The notes: generated from the sequence alone by a model not told the origin. Positions 18,496-27,857 are shown, numbered from the stretch's first letter. The stretch is DNA of 64,000 bases from Streptomyces sp. NBC_00557 (GCF_036345995.1 NZ_CP107796.1:4092001-4156000); one strand, 5' to 3'. Numbers and translations are program-made.

Positions 18496-18532
18496 AGAAG
18501 GCCGTACACGCGGGATGCGCGTACGGCCTTCT
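18496..18532. terminator. Hairpin between convergent genes
   Basis: AGAAGGCCGTAC (18496-18507) pairs with GTACGGCCTTCT (18521-18532) around a 13-base loop. It lies between the GT87-like gene and the opposing alanine-racemase-like gene, so it may stop both. Confidence 0.65.
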
Positions 18533-18597
18533 CGCTGTCGTGTACAGCGGCCTTTTCGCTGATTGCGCAGGGCTTCCCGGTTGAGCGGGGGCGGGGC

Positions 18598-19629
18598 TCA
18601 GCGGTCCACGAGCCGGTCGAACTGCGTGGTGGTGTGCCGCAGATGGGCCACCAGCTCGTCGCCGACCTTCGGTTCCGGAGCGTCCGCGGGGACGAACAGG
18701 ATCGAGACCTGCATGTGCGGGGGCTCGGCGAACCAGCGCTGCTTGCCACCCCAGACGAACGGAGAAAGGTTCCGGTTGACCGTGGCGAGGCCGGCCCGTG
18801 CGACGCCCTTGGCGCGCGGCATGACGCCGTGCAGGGCCTTCGGGGCCTCCAGGCCCACCCCGTGCGACGTACCGCCCGCGACGACCACCAGGTAGCCGTC
18901 GGAGGCCGCCTTCTGCTGCCGGTAGCCGAACCGGTCGCCCTTGGCCACGCGTGTGACGTCCAGGACGGCGCCGCGGTACTCGGTGGCCTCGTGGTCCCCC
19001 AGCCACAGCCGCGTGCCGATGCGGGCGCGGAACCGGGTCTGCGGGAACTGCTGCTGGAGCCGGGCGAGTTCGTCGGCCTTGAGGTGGCTGACGAACATCG
19101 TGTGCAGCGGCAGCCGGGCCGCGCGCAGCCGGTCCATCCAGCCGATGACCTCCTCGACGGCGTCGGACCCGTCGGTGCGGTCCAGCGGCAGGTGGATGGC
19201 GAAGCCCTCCAGCCGGACGTTCTCTATGGCCTGGTGCAGCTGGGGCAGGTCCTGCTCGCTGATGCCGTGGCGCTTCATCGAGGACATCACCTCGATGACG
19301 ACACGCGCGCCGACGAGGCCGTACACGCCGTCGACCGACGACACCGAGCGCACCACCCGGTCGGGCAGCGGCACGGGCTCCTCGCCGCGCCGGTACGGCG
19401 TCAGCACCAGCAGGTCACCGCCGAAGAAGTCCTTGATGCGCGCGGCCTCGTAGGTGGTGCCGACGGCGAGCAGGTCCGCGCCCAGTCGCGTGGCCTCCTC
19501 CGCCAGCCGCTCGTGCCCGAAGCCGTAGCCGTTGCCCTTGCAGACCGGGACGAGACCCGGGAACTGCTCCTGCACGTGCTTGTGGTGCGCCCGCCAGCGC
19601 GCGGTGTCGACGTAGAGCGTGAGCGCCAT
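18598..19629 (-). CDS. Alanine-racemase-fold PLP protein next to femX
   Basis: 343 residues from ATG 19629. The N-terminal PLP barrel has the Schiff-base lysine in PVCKGNGYGFG (about residue 31), and later elements (ARIGTRLWLGD, DVTRVAKGDRFGYRQQ, GGTSHGVGL) match the alanine racemase superfamily. Several canonical Alr residues look altered, so the substrate may not be alanine. It lies 81 bp behind femX on the same strand and is probably co-transcribed, which suggests a role in supplying or editing amino acids for the peptidoglycan bridge. That role is an inference. Confidence 0.75.
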   Translation of the reverse strand: MALTLYVDTARWRAHHKHVQEQFPGLVPVCKGNGYGFGHERLAEEATRLGADLLAVGTTYEAARIKDFFGGDLLVLTPYRRGEEPVPLPDRVVRSVSSVDGVYGLVGARVVIEVMSSMKRHGISEQDLPQLHQAIENVRLEGFAIHLPLDRTDGSDAVEEVIGWMDRLRAARLPLHTMFVSHLKADELARLQQQFPQTRFRARIGTRLWLGDHEATEYRGAVLDVTRVAKGDRFGYRQQKAASDGYLVVVAGGTSHGVGLEAPKALHGVMPRAKGVARAGLATVNRNLSPFVWGGKQRWFAEPPHMQVSILFVPADAPEPKVGDELVAHLRHTTTQFDRLVDR

Positions 19630-19710
19630 GGCCGGACCGGAACCTTTCTCGTGGCTGCGGTGTATCAGAGGTGTGGAAGCTGTGACCCTATGGAACCAAA
19701 CGGCCGCGGG

Positions 19711-20832
19711 TCAGCGGCGCGACATGTAGATGTCGAGTGCCTTGTGGAGCAGCTTGTTCAGCGGGAAGTCCCACTCGCCCAGGTACTCGGCCGCCTGACC
19801 GCCGGTGCCGACCTTGAACTGGATCAGACCGAACAGGTGGTCCGTCTCGTCCAGGGAGTCGGAGATGCCGCGCAGGTCGTAGACGGTGGCGCCGAGCGCA
19901 TAGGCGTCGCGCAGCATCCGCCACTGCATCGCGTTCGAGGGCCGCACCTCACGGCCGATGTTGTCCGAGGCGCCGTAGGAGTACCAGACGTGCCCGCCGA
20001 CGATCAGCATCGTCGCCGCGGACAGGTTCACGCCGTTGTGGCGGGCGAAGTACAGGCGCATCCGGTTGGGGTCCTCGGTGTTGAGGGCCGTCCACATGCG
20101 CTGGAAGTACGACAGCGGGCGGGGCCGGAAGTGGTCGCGCACCGCGGTGATCTCGTACAGCCGCTGCCACTCGGGCAGGTCCTGGTAGCCGCCCTGGACG
20201 ACCTCGACGCCGGCCTTCTCGGCCTTCTTGATGTTACGCCGCCACAGCTGGTTGAAGTTCTTGTGGACCTCTTCCAGGGAGCGGTTGGCCAGCGGCACCT
20301 GGAAGACGTAGCGCGGCTGTACGTCACCGAAGCCGGCGCCGCCGTCCTCGCCCTGCTGCCAGCCCATACGGCGCAGCTTGTCCGCCACCTCGAAGGCGCG
20401 CGGCTCGATGAAGTCGGCCTCCAGGTCGCGCAGGCGCTTGACGTCCTGGTCCTGGATACCCCTCTTGATCGTGTCGGCGTTCCAGCGCCGGATGATCACG
20501 GGCGGCCCCATCTTCACCGAGAAGGCGCCCTGCTGCTTCAGGTGCGCCAGCATCGGCTGGATCCAGTCGTCCAGGTTCGGCGCGAACCAGTTGATGACCG
20601 GGCCTTCCGGCAGATAGGCGAGATAGCGCTTGATCTTGGGCAGCTGGCGGTAGAGGACCAGGCCGGCGCCGACCAGCTCGCCGGTGCGGTCGTCGAACCA
20701 GCCGAGGTTCTCCGAGCGCCACTCCGCCTTCACATCGGCCCAGGCCGGAACCTGCATGTGGCTCGCCGACGGCAGGCTCTGGATGTAGGCCAGATGTTGC
20801 TCGCGGCTGATGGTCCTCAGGGTCAGGCTCAT
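19711..20832 (-). CDS. femX: FemX-type peptidyltransferase (lipid II interpeptide bridge)
   Basis: 373 residues from ATG 20832, with GAGGAG about 8 bases upstream. Two GNAT-like halves of the FemABX family are visible, with [60 protein letters not shown], and the C-terminal [20 protein letters not shown]. FemX adds the first residue (glycine in Streptomyces) from aminoacyl-tRNA to the side chain of lipid II at the inner membrane face. In S. coelicolor a femX gene lies at the same place just upstream of rpsF (from memory). The family call is firm. Confidence 0.88.
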   Translation of the reverse strand: MSLTLRTISREQHLAYIQSLPSASHMQVPAWADVKAEWRSENLGWFDDRTGELVGAGLVLYRQLPKIKRYLAYLPEGPVINWFAPNLDDWIQPMLAHLKQQGAFSVKMGPPVIIRRWNADTIKRGIQDQDVKRLRDLEADFIEPRAFEVADKLRRMGWQQGEDGGAGFGDVQPRYVFQVPLANRSLEEVHKNFNQLWRRNIKKAEKAGVEVVQGGYQDLPEWQRLYEITAVRDHFRPRPLSYFQRMWTALNTEDPNRMRLYFARHNGVNLSAATMLIVGGHVWYSYGASDNIGREVRPSNAMQWRMLRDAYALGATVYDLRGISDSLDETDHLFGLIQFKVGTGGQAAEYLGEWDFPLNKLLHKALDIYMSRR

Positions 20833-21011
20833 GTCGGGGCGCTCCTCGGGCTGGTGTGTCCCCATGGGTCAGGGGCTCCGGCTCTCGCGCCGAAGCCTAC
20901 TGCGCCCCGCGAGCGCCCCGACTGGGCGTACGGGCCTCCACCCCGGCCGGATACGTGGCCGGGGCGGGCCCGTGCGGTGAAAAAGGACGTCGGGCGGACG
21001 TCGTCCGGCCG

Positions 21012-21329
21012 TCAGCCGCTGACGAGGCCGCCGAACAGCCCCCCGTGCGCCATGCTGATCAGGAAACCGACCCCCGCGGCGCCGAGACCCAGGATCAGAA
21101 CGAAGCGCTCCCGGGTGGTCACGGAGATCCACTGCCCGTAGATGCCGGTGCCGAGTCCCACCAGCCCGGTCCACGAGGACAGCAGGTGGAGGCCGTGGAA
21201 GAAGGATGTGATGAAGGACAGGAACCCGAGGACGAACGTCACCACCATCAGGGTGTCCTGAAGCGGGCGGCGCTTGCCGTCCGTGGCGAAGAGGGAACCG
21301 GCGACGTTGGGATGCAATGCCTGTGCCAT
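21012..21329 (-). CDS. Small integral membrane protein of unknown function
   Basis: 105 residues from ATG 21329, with a perfect AGGAGGTG upstream. Three hydrophobic segments are visible ([36 protein letters not shown] and [20 protein letters not shown]). The start [13 protein letters not shown] is soluble. It is conserved between femX and rpsF in Streptomyces; I do not recognise a function. Confidence 0.75.
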   Translation of the reverse strand: MAQALHPNVAGSLFATDGKRRPLQDTLMVVTFVLGFLSFITSFFHGLHLLSSWTGLVGLGTGIYGQWISVTTRERFVLILGLGAAGVGFLISMAHGGLFGGLVSG

Positions 21330-21602
21330 GGGCACCTCCTGCGGAAGGCGGCGCATAGTAGCGCCCTACACACCCGACGTGTACAGGGTGACGGTGTTCA
21401 GGGCCGGATTTCAACCGGAAGCGGGTGTGCGGGTAGTCTGTACCGTCTGCACCGGTGTCTGCCCACGCCTGCCCAGGTAACACTGCGGGATCCCCTCACA
21501 GGCCCCCGATTGTCAGTGGCGGCCGATACCGTTGCGTACGCATCACAACCCTCCTGCCACGGAACGACCGTGGCCGCTGAGTCCAAAGGAGGTGGGTTCC
21601 AC

Positions 21603-21893
21603 ATGCGTCACTACGAGGTGATGGTCATCCTCGACCCCGATCTCGAGGAGCGCGCTGTCTCCCCGCTGATCGAGAACTTCCTGTCCGTCGTCCGTAACGG
21701 CGGCGGCAAGGTTGAGAAGGTCGACACCTGGGGCCGTCGTCGTCTCGCCTACGAGATCAAGAAGAAGCCCGAGGGCATCTACTCGGTCATCGACCTGCAG
21801 GCCGAGCCTGCGGTCGTCAAGGAGCTCGACCGCCAGATGAACCTGAACGAGTCGGTCCTCCGGACCAAGGTCCTCCGCCCCGAGACCCACTGA
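21603..21893 (+). CDS. rpsF: 30S ribosomal protein S6
   Basis: 96 residues from ATG 21603, behind an ideal AAAGGAGGTG. It has the S6 signatures [15 protein letters not shown], the [20 protein letters not shown] block and [12 protein letters not shown]. It heads the rpsF-ssb-rpsR-rplI operon. Confidence 0.97.
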   Translation: MRHYEVMVILDPDLEERAVSPLIENFLSVVRNGGGKVEKVDTWGRRRLAYEIKKKPEGIYSVIDLQAEPAVVKELDRQMNLNESVLRTKVLRPETH

Positions 21894-21970
21894 GCCCTTC
21901 GCTCAGCTGATCTCGGGATTCGAGTAGCCAGCAAGCAGCCAGAGCAGCAAACCCGCCGAGAGGTTCCCCC

Positions 21971-22549
21971 ATGGCAGGCGAGACCGTCATCACGGTCATC
22001 GGCAATCTTGTCGACGACCCCGAGCTGCGCTTCACCCCGTCCGGTGCGGCGGTCGCGAAGTTCCGTGTCGCGTCCACCCCCCGCACCTTCGACCGCCAGA
22101 CGAACGAGTGGAAGGACGGCGAGAGCCTGTTCCTGACCTGCTCGGTCTGGCGTCAGGCGGCGGAGAACGTCGCCGAGTCGCTCCAGCGAGGCATGCGCGT
22201 CATCGTGCAGGGCCGGCTGAAGCAGCGGTCCTACGAGGACCGTGAGGGCGTCAAGCGCACGGTCTACGAGCTGGACGTCGAGGAAGTCGGCCCCAGCCTG
22301 CGCAACGCCACGGCCAAGGTCACCAAGACCGCCGGTGGCGCCCGCGGTGGCCAGGGCGGTTACGGCGGCGGTGGCGGCCAGGGTGGCGGCGGCTGGGGCG
22401 GAGGCCCCGGTGGCGGCCAGCAGGGCGGCGGCGCTCCGGCCGACGACCCCTGGGCGACCGGCGCTCCCGCCGGCGGCCAGCAGGGTGGCGGCGGCTGGGG
22501 CGGAGGCTCCGGCGGCGGTGGCGGCTACTCGGACGAGCCCCCCTTCTAG
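21971..22549 (+). CDS. ssb: Single-stranded DNA-binding protein
   Basis: 192 residues from ATG 21971. The OB fold (1-110) has [29 protein letters not shown] and [18 protein letters not shown] long Gly/Gln/Trp-rich flexible linker (about 120-180) leads to the acidic tip SDEPPF, the protein-interaction tail that recruits replication and repair enzymes. It sits between rpsF and rpsR, the usual bacterial arrangement. The linker DNA is internally repetitive (GGTGGCGGC-type units). Confidence 0.96.
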   Translation: MAGETVITVIGNLVDDPELRFTPSGAAVAKFRVASTPRTFDRQTNEWKDGESLFLTCSVWRQAAENVAESLQRGMRVIVQGRLKQRSYEDREGVKRTVYELDVEEVGPSLRNATAKVTKTAGGARGGQGGYGGGGGQGGGGWGGGPGGGQQGGGAPADDPWATGAPAGGQQGGGGWGGGSGGGGGYSDEPPF

Positions 22550-22621
22550 GTCCTCGGACCACAGGTCCTCGGGCCAAGGACGGGCCGTACCCACACTTCT
22601 TGATCACACAGGAGAAACACC

Positions 22622-22858
22622 ATGGCGAAGCCGCCTGTGCGCAAGCCGAAGAAGAAGGTCTGCGCATTCTGCAAGGACAAGGTCACGTACGTGGACTACA
22701 AGGACACGAACATGCTGCGGAAGTTCATTTCCGACCGCGGCAAGATCCGTGCCCGCCGCGTGACCGGCAACTGCACGCAGCACCAGCGTGACGTCGCCAC
22801 GGCCGTGAAGAACAGCCGTGAGATGGCGCTGCTGCCCTACACGTCCACCGCGCGCTAA
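22622..22858 (+). CDS. rpsR: 30S ribosomal protein S18 (zinc-ribbon form)
   Basis: 78 residues from ATG 22622, preceded by AGGAG. It carries VCAFCKDK near the N-terminus and a third cysteine in [10 protein letters not shown], so it is the cysteine-containing (C+) form. Streptomyces usually also has a zinc-free S18 elsewhere under Zur control. It is third in the rpsF operon. Confidence 0.96.
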   Translation: MAKPPVRKPKKKVCAFCKDKVTYVDYKDTNMLRKFISDRGKIRARRVTGNCTQHQRDVATAVKNSREMALLPYTSTAR

Positions 22859-22876
22859 GGGAAGGGTGACCGACTC

Positions 22877-23323
22877 ATGAAGATCATCCTCACCCACGAG
22901 GTCACCGGCCTCGGTGCCGCGGGCGACGTCGTCGACGTCAAGGACGGTTACGCTCGCAACTACCTGATCCCGCGGAAGTTCGCTATCCGCTGGACCAAGG
23001 GTGGCGAGAAGGACGTCGAGCAGATCCGCCGCGCCCGCAAGATCCACGAGATCCAGACCATCGAGCAGGCCAACCAGGTGAAGGCCCAGCTCGAGGGCGT
23101 CAAGGTTCGCCTGGCCGTCCGCTCCGGCGAGTCCGGCCGTCTCTTCGGTTCCGTCACCCCGGCCGACATCGCGTCCGCGATCAAGGCTTCCGGTGGCCCC
23201 GAGGTCGACAAGCGCCGCATCGAGCTCGGCGCGCCGATCAAGACCCTGGGCGCCCACGAGACGTCCGTGCGTCTGCACCCCGAGGTTGCCGCCAAGGTCA
23301 ACATCGAGGTCGTCGCGGCCTGA
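22877..23323 (+). CDS. rplI: 50S ribosomal protein L9
   Basis: 148 residues from ATG 22877. The N-terminal domain [20 protein letters not shown], the [12 protein letters not shown] motif, a long central helix, and the C-terminal domain with [11 protein letters not shown] and [12 protein letters not shown] are typical of L9. It is the last gene of the rpsF operon and is followed by a terminator. Confidence 0.97.
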   Translation: MKIILTHEVTGLGAAGDVVDVKDGYARNYLIPRKFAIRWTKGGEKDVEQIRRARKIHEIQTIEQANQVKAQLEGVKVRLAVRSGESGRLFGSVTPADIASAIKASGGPEVDKRRIELGAPIKTLGAHETSVRLHPEVAAKVNIEVVAA

Positions 23324-23349
23324 CGCTGCGCTCGGCTTGAACGGCTGAG

Positions 23350-23383
23350 AAGGGGGCCGTCCCTTGCGGGGCGGCCCCCTTTT
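23350..23383 (+). terminator. Rho-independent terminator of the rpsF-ssb-rpsR-rplI operon
   Basis: AAGGGGGCCG (23350-23359) pairs with CGGCCCCCTT (23372-23381), extended by a few weaker pairs, and the hairpin ends in TTTT. Confidence 0.85.
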
Positions 23384-23386
23384 GCA

Positions 23387-23442
23387 TGTCCGTGGGCCGG
23401 AGACACTGCGCGCGTGTCCGTGCCTCGGAGACACTGCGCGCG
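23387..23442. repeat. Two tandem copies of a 28-bp unit
   Basis: Units 23387-23414 and 23415-23442 match at 25 of 28 positions (TGTCCGTG, six variable bases, then AGACACTGCGCGCG). They lie between the rplI terminator and a parS site, outside any gene. The rest of the gap up to the MATE gene holds nothing recognisable. Confidence 0.7.
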
Positions 23443-23453
23443 AGGCGTGGGAT

Positions 23454-23467
23454 GTTTCACGTGAAAC
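23454..23467. other. parS: parS, ParB-binding site (perfect)
   Basis: GTTTCACGTGAAAC in the intergenic region between the rplI operon and the opposing MATE gene. Confidence 0.95.
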
Positions 23468-23592
23468 CGGGGCCGGTGCTACACGGCGAAGCCGGGTCGG
23501 GCGCTACGCCCCGAGGCCGGGGCAGGTGCCATCAGGCCGAAACGGGGGCGGGCCGTGGGGTCGAAACCAGCGGGTCCGTTACGCCGGTACGG

Positions 23593-24930
23593 TCATCGGG
23601 TCGCGCCGGTCACGATCCAGCGCCCCGACCGCGTACGCAGCCACAACGTCAGCAAGCGGGTGGTCATCATGAGGGTCATCGCGGCCCACAGTGCAGTGAG
23701 ACCTCCGCCGAGGGCGGGGACCAGCAGGGCGGCCGGGGCGAACACGGCGAGGGTGACGACCATGGCTCCGGCCAGGTACGGCCCGTCGCCGGCGCCCATC
23801 AGGACGCCGTCCAGCACGAAGACGATCCCGCAGATCGGCTGCGAGAGCGCCACCATCAGCAGTGCGGGCAGGGCGGCGTCCTTGACCACGGGGTCACTCG
23901 TGAACAACGGCAGGAAGAGCGGACGGGCCGACACTACGAGAAGGCCGAGGACCACACCGGTGGCGATGCCCCACTGGACCATGCGACGGCAGGCCTCACG
24001 GGCCCCTCGGGCGTCGTTCGCTCCGAGGTAGCGGCCGATGATGGCCTGTCCTGCGATCGCAATCGCGTCGAGAGCGAAGGCCAGCAGGTTCCACAGGGAC
24101 AGGGTGATCTGGTGGGCGGCTATGTCGGCGTCGCCCAGATGCGCCGCGACCGCCGTGGCAATCACGAGGATCGCCCGCAGCGACAACGTACGGACCAGGA
24201 GCGGAACGCCTGCCTGAGCCGAGGCCCTGATGCCGGGCACGTCGGGGCGGAGGGAAGCCCCGTGCCGACGTGCCCCGCGCACGACCACGGAGAGATAGAC
24301 GGCGGCCATGCCGCACTGGGCGACGACGGTTCCCCAGGCCGAACCGGCGATGCCGAGTCCCGCGCCGTACACGAGCCCGGCGTTGAGCGCGCCGTTGGCG
24401 AGGAAGCCCGCGACGGCGACATAGAGCGGGGTCCTGGTGTTCTGCAGCCCGCGGAGGACTCCGGTGGCGGCGAGGACGATCAGCATCGCCGGGATGCCCA
24501 GCGAGGAGATGCGCAGATAGGTCGTGGCATAGGGAGCGGCGGTCGCCGAGGCGCCGAAGAGGTCCACGATGCCCGGCGCCAGGGGGAGGACGACGGCGAT
24601 GACGGCGATGCCGAGGAGCAGCGCCAGCCAGATGCCATCCATGCCCTGGCGGATGGCGGCCTGCAGATCTCCGGCGCCGACGCGCCGGGCCACGGCCGCG
24701 GTGGTGGCGTAAGCCAGGAAGACGAAGACGCTCACCGCGGTGGTGAGCAGGGCCGAGGCGACACCGAGACCGGCGAGCTGGGCGGTCCCGAGATGTCCGA
24801 CGATGGCACTGTCCGCCATGACGAAGAGGGGCTCCGCGACGAGCGCGCCGAAGGCAGGGACGGCCAACGCCACGATCTCTCGATCGTGGCGCCGGCGGGT
24901 GGCCTCGGGCATCGCGGGAGCCTGTGTCAT
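23593..24930 (-). CDS. MATE-family multidrug/DinF-like exporter
   Basis: 445 residues from ATG 24930. There is no clear ribosome site, so translation may be leaderless; GTG 24936 is an alternative. It has about 12 membrane helices in two halves. MATE signatures are EIVALAVPAFGALVAEPLFV, DSAIVGHLG, GVLRGLQNTRTPLYV, and in the second half LLAFALDAIAIAGQAIIGRY. The family extrudes cationic drugs or organic compounds in exchange for H+ or Na+. The substrate is unknown. Its position between the rplI operon and dnaB is the usual one in Streptomyces. Confidence 0.88.
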   Translation of the reverse strand: MTQAPAMPEATRRRHDREIVALAVPAFGALVAEPLFVMADSAIVGHLGTAQLAGLGVASALLTTAVSVFVFLAYATTAAVARRVGAGDLQAAIRQGMDGIWLALLLGIAVIAVVLPLAPGIVDLFGASATAAPYATTYLRISSLGIPAMLIVLAATGVLRGLQNTRTPLYVAVAGFLANGALNAGLVYGAGLGIAGSAWGTVVAQCGMAAVYLSVVVRGARRHGASLRPDVPGIRASAQAGVPLLVRTLSLRAILVIATAVAAHLGDADIAAHQITLSLWNLLAFALDAIAIAGQAIIGRYLGANDARGAREACRRMVQWGIATGVVLGLLVVSARPLFLPLFTSDPVVKDAALPALLMVALSQPICGIVFVLDGVLMGAGDGPYLAGAMVVTLAVFAPAALLVPALGGGLTALWAAMTLMMTTRLLTLWLRTRSGRWIVTGATR

Positions 24931-25424
24931 GAGCACTAATCTAATCGTCCACAGGTAAGCGATGCAACTGGCTATCACCCCTTACTTTTTCGATCGCGGC
25001 GTGTCGATTCGGGCACCGTTCGAAGCAATCTCGGCCCGACGGGGGAAGTTTTTCTTCTGCACAGCCGGTGGACGGTAAAGCTGCAGGTCAAGGGCGGGTT
25101 ATGGGTGGGAGCGAGGTCTTGTTCACAGGGCTGTCCACCGGGTCGTGCACAGGTTTCGGCGAGTTCTCCACAGCATCCGGGCCGTCGTCCACATGGCCTG
25201 TGGATAACCAGATTGGCTGACGGTGCCGACGGGCCTACCGTTGTCCGGCGCCCGCTCCTTCCCGAGGCCCGGAGAGCGTCCTTCGAAGGCACCCTTTCCT
25301 CGGCCCTGGAATCCACACAAAACCGACGCGTCGGAACCGGAGTTGGGCCTCTCAGTTGTCAGTGTCGTGCCGTACAAAAGAGGACACGGCGAGGTCCGCC
25401 GCGCGGACGGGAGGAGGTGGCTCG
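24931..25424 (+). promoter_or_regulatory. dnaB upstream region with a cluster of DnaA-box-like sites
   Basis: About 490 bp without a gene. Sequences matching or close to the Streptomyces DnaA box (YY[GAC]TCCACA or TTATCCACA) occur at 24945-24953 (TCGTCCACA), 25119-25127 (TTGTTCACA), 25164-25172 (TTCTCCACA), 25185-25193 (TCGTCCACA), 25199-25207 minus strand (TTATCCACA, perfect) and 25309-25317 (GAATCCACA). The dnaB promoter must lie here, with a ribosome site GAGGAGGTGG at 25411-25420. Confidence 0.6.
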
Positions 25425-26903
25425 GTGAGCATTTCCGAGCCCTTGGACGATCCGTGGGCCGACGCCGGACCCAGTGATCGCCTGCCGGCCTCCCGTCGAC
25501 GCGGTGACGGCGGCCGGGGTCGTGACGAACAGCACGACCGGGGCCGGGAGAACGGCTCCTGGGACGGCGGTGGCTCCTCCTTCGAGCGGGTGCCGCCGCA
25601 GGACCTGGACGCCGAGCAGTCGGTGCTGGGCGGCATGCTGCTGTCCAAGGACGCCATCGCCGACGTCGTCGAGATCCTCAAGGGCCACGACTTCTACAAG
25701 CCCGCGCACGAGACGATCTTCCAGGCGATCCTGGACGTCTACGCCAAGGGCGAGCCGGCCGACCCGATCACCATCGCCGCCGAGCTCACCAAGCGCGGTG
25801 AGATCAACAAGGTCGGCGGTGCCGCGTATCTGCACAGCCTCGTCCAGACCGTGCCGACGGCGGCCAACGCCGAGTACTACGCGGAGATCGTCCACGAGCG
25901 GGCGGTCCTGCGCCGCCTGGTCGAAGCCGGTACGCGCATCACACAGATGGGATACGCGGCCGACGGCGACGTGGACGAGATCGTCAACCGCGCCCAGGCC
26001 GAGATCTACGCCGTCACCGAGCAGCGCACCAGCGAGGACTATCTGCCGCTCGGCGACATCATGGAGGGCGCCCTCGACGAGATCGAGGCGATCGGCTCGC
26101 GCAGCGGCGAGATGACCGGTGTGCCGACCGGCTTCACCGACTTCGACTCGCTGACCAACGGCCTGCACCCCGGTCAGATGATCGTCATCGCCGCCCGGCC
26201 CGCCATGGGCAAGTCGACGCTCGCACTGGATTTCGCGCGGGCCGCCTCGATCAAGCACAACCTGCCGAGCGTCATCTTCTCCCTCGAGATGGGCCGCAAC
26301 GAGATCGCCATGCGTCTGCTGTCCGCCGAGGCCCGGGTCGCCCTGCACCACATGCGGTCCGGCACGATGACCGACGAGGACTGGACACGGCTCGCCCGCC
26401 GCATGCCGGACGTCTCGGCCGCCCCCCTGTACATCGACGACTCTCCCAACCTGTCGATGATGGAGATCCGCGCCAAGTGCCGGCGACTGAAGCAGCGCAA
26501 CGACCTGAAGCTGGTCGTCATCGACTACCTCCAGCTGATGCAGTCCGGCGGCTCCAAGCGCGCCGAGAGCCGCCAGCAGGAGGTCTCGGACATGTCCCGT
26601 AACCTCAAGCTCCTCGCCAAGGAGCTGGAGATCCCGGTCATCGCGCTCTCCCAGCTCAACCGTGGCCCCGAGCAGCGCACCGACAAGAAGCCCATGGTCT
26701 CGGACCTGCGTGAGTCGGGCTCCATCGAGCAGGACGCCGACATGGTCATCCTGCTGCACCGCGAGGACGCCTACGAGAAGGAGTCCCCGCGCGCGGGCGA
26801 GGCCGACCTGATCGTGGCCAAGCACCGCAACGGCCCCACGGCCACCATCACGGTCGCCTTCCAGGGCCACTACTCCCGGTTCGTGGACATGGCCCAGACC
26901 TGA
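25425..26903 (+). CDS. dnaB: Replicative DNA helicase DnaB
   Basis: 492 residues from GTG 25425, directly behind GAGGAGGTGG; upstream in-frame codons lack a ribosome site. Order: a disordered 40-residue start, an N-terminal DnaB domain (about 55-165: DLDAEQSVLGGMLLSKDAIA), a linker, and a RecA-like ATPase. The ATPase carries Walker A ARPAMGKSTLALDFA (K263), the H2 region EMGRNEIAMRLLSAEARV, Walker B KLVVIDYLQLMQSGG, and the arginine-finger region KHRNGPTATITVAF. DnaB unwinds DNA at the replication fork. The stop codon is followed after 11 bp by the end of a Tn7-like transposon; the coding sequence is intact. Confidence 0.97.
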   Translation: MSISEPLDDPWADAGPSDRLPASRRRGDGGRGRDEQHDRGRENGSWDGGGSSFERVPPQDLDAEQSVLGGMLLSKDAIADVVEILKGHDFYKPAHETIFQAILDVYAKGEPADPITIAAELTKRGEINKVGGAAYLHSLVQTVPTAANAEYYAEIVHERAVLRRLVEAGTRITQMGYAADGDVDEIVNRAQAEIYAVTEQRTSEDYLPLGDIMEGALDEIEAIGSRSGEMTGVPTGFTDFDSLTNGLHPGQMIVIAARPAMGKSTLALDFARAASIKHNLPSVIFSLEMGRNEIAMRLLSAEARVALHHMRSGTMTDEDWTRLARRMPDVSAAPLYIDDSPNLSMMEIRAKCRRLKQRNDLKLVVIDYLQLMQSGGSKRAESRQQEVSDMSRNLKLLAKELEIPVIALSQLNRGPEQRTDKKPMVSDLRESGSIEQDADMVILLHREDAYEKESPRAGEADLIVAKHRNGPTATITVAFQGHYSRFVDMAQT

Positions 26904-26909
26904 TCCCGG

Positions 26910-26914
26910 CCCCG
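26910..26914. repeat. Target-site duplication, dnaB-proximal copy (CCCCG)
   Basis: CCCCG immediately before the TGT end of the transposon, six bases after the dnaB stop. The same five bases follow the ACA at the far end (36479-36483). Five-base duplications are diagnostic of Tn7-like transposition. Confidence 0.85.
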
Positions 26915-26958
26915 TGTGGGATCCCAGATCCCGTGTCCTTTTCCCACCGGCGATGTCC
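26915..26958 (+). repeat. Transposon end, dnaB-proximal, with two TnsB-type sites
   Basis: Terminal TGTGGGATCC, then two repeats 20 bp apart of the form TCCCA-N4-C-N2-TGTCC at 26922-26938 and 26942-26958. An inverted core GACA lies at 26975-26978. Closely packed sites at the target-proximal end recall the right end of Tn7. Confidence 0.75.
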
Positions 26959-27128
26959 ACCGCGTGGCCAAAAGGACAGGGGGGATGGGATTCATGCCCC
27001 GGGAGCGAGTAGTTCCCCTCTTTGTGTACAGGACCGCTCCGGTCAGCGTCTGTGCGCGTGGCCGGGGCAGGACCCCGGCGTTACGCGGCCAGAGGGGCCG
27101 CCTCGGGAAACGCGGGGTTGGTGGTCCG

Positions 27129-27857
27129 ATGGGTACAGCGGCGGCCGCGCCGGTATGGCTGAGTGTCCGGTGTGGTGACGAGTCCGTGGTGGAGGACCTG
27201 GAGTGGCCGTCGGTGCCACTCGGGCTGCTGCGGGAGGCCCGGCCGTGGCGGATGTTCCGCTGGTACAAGGGGCAGCAGCACTATTCGGGCACGTACTGGT
27301 CGGCGACAGTGGGCGACCACGTGATCTACGAGTCGCGGCTGGAGCTGGGGCGGCTGCTGTTCGCCGACTTTGCCCCGGAGGTGCGGCACATCATCGCCCA
27401 GCCGTTCATGCTCAAGGCCGACGTGGACGGCAAGGTTCGCAAGCACATCCCGGACTATCTGCTGGTGAAGGATGACGGGCCGGTGGTCGTGGACGTCAAG
27501 CCGCGCTACCGGCTTGAGAAGCCGGAGATCGCGTTCACGTTCGCCTGGACGCGGGAGGCGGTCACTTCGCGCGGGTGGCAGTACGAGGTGTGGAGTGAAC
27601 CGGATCCGTTCGTGCTGGAGAACGTCCGTTTCCTCGCCGGCTACCGCCGCGCCTGGCTGTTCGACCCGGATCTGGTGTCCGCGCTGCGGGCTGCGGATCT
27701 GGATGGGATGTCGCTGGGCGATGCTTTCCGGCTGCTCCCGCAGTGTCCTCGGCCGCTGGTGAAGTCGGCAGTACTGCACCTGCTGTGGTCTGGGCATGTG
27801 ACGACCGCGCTGGACCGGCCGCTGAGCTCGGCGCACATGCTGCGGACGGCCGCATGA
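27129..27857 (+). CDS. tnsA: TnsA-like transposon endonuclease
   Basis: 242 residues from ATG 27129; the long frame upstream runs through the transposon end and is not credible. It has a PD-(D/E)xK type active site: E68 (or E72) in YESRLELGRLLF, P108-D109 in KHIPDYLLV, and D122-V-K124 in VVVDVKPRYR. In Tn7, TnsA cuts the 5' ends of the element while TnsB cuts the 3' ends, giving cut-and-paste movement. The C-terminal half should contact TnsC. Its stop overlaps the tnsB start (ATGA). The upstream 214 bp hold the transposon end and presumably the promoter; transcription entering from dnaB is also possible. Confidence 0.88.
   Translation: MGTAAAAPVWLSVRCGDESVVEDLEWPSVPLGLLREARPWRMFRWYKGQQHYSGTYWSATVGDHVIYESRLELGRLLFADFAPEVRHIIAQPFMLKADVDGKVRKHIPDYLLVKDDGPVVVDVKPRYRLEKPEIAFTFAWTREAVTSRGWQYEVWSEPDPFVLENVRFLAGYRRAWLFDPDLVSALRAADLDGMSLGDAFRLLPQCPRPLVKSAVLHLLWSGHVTTALDRPLSSAHMLRTAA

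Noticed and set aside
26916..27128. Upstream extension of tnsA to about 26916
   Set aside because: It would translate the transposon terminus and its TnsB sites, and the added residues resemble no TnsA.
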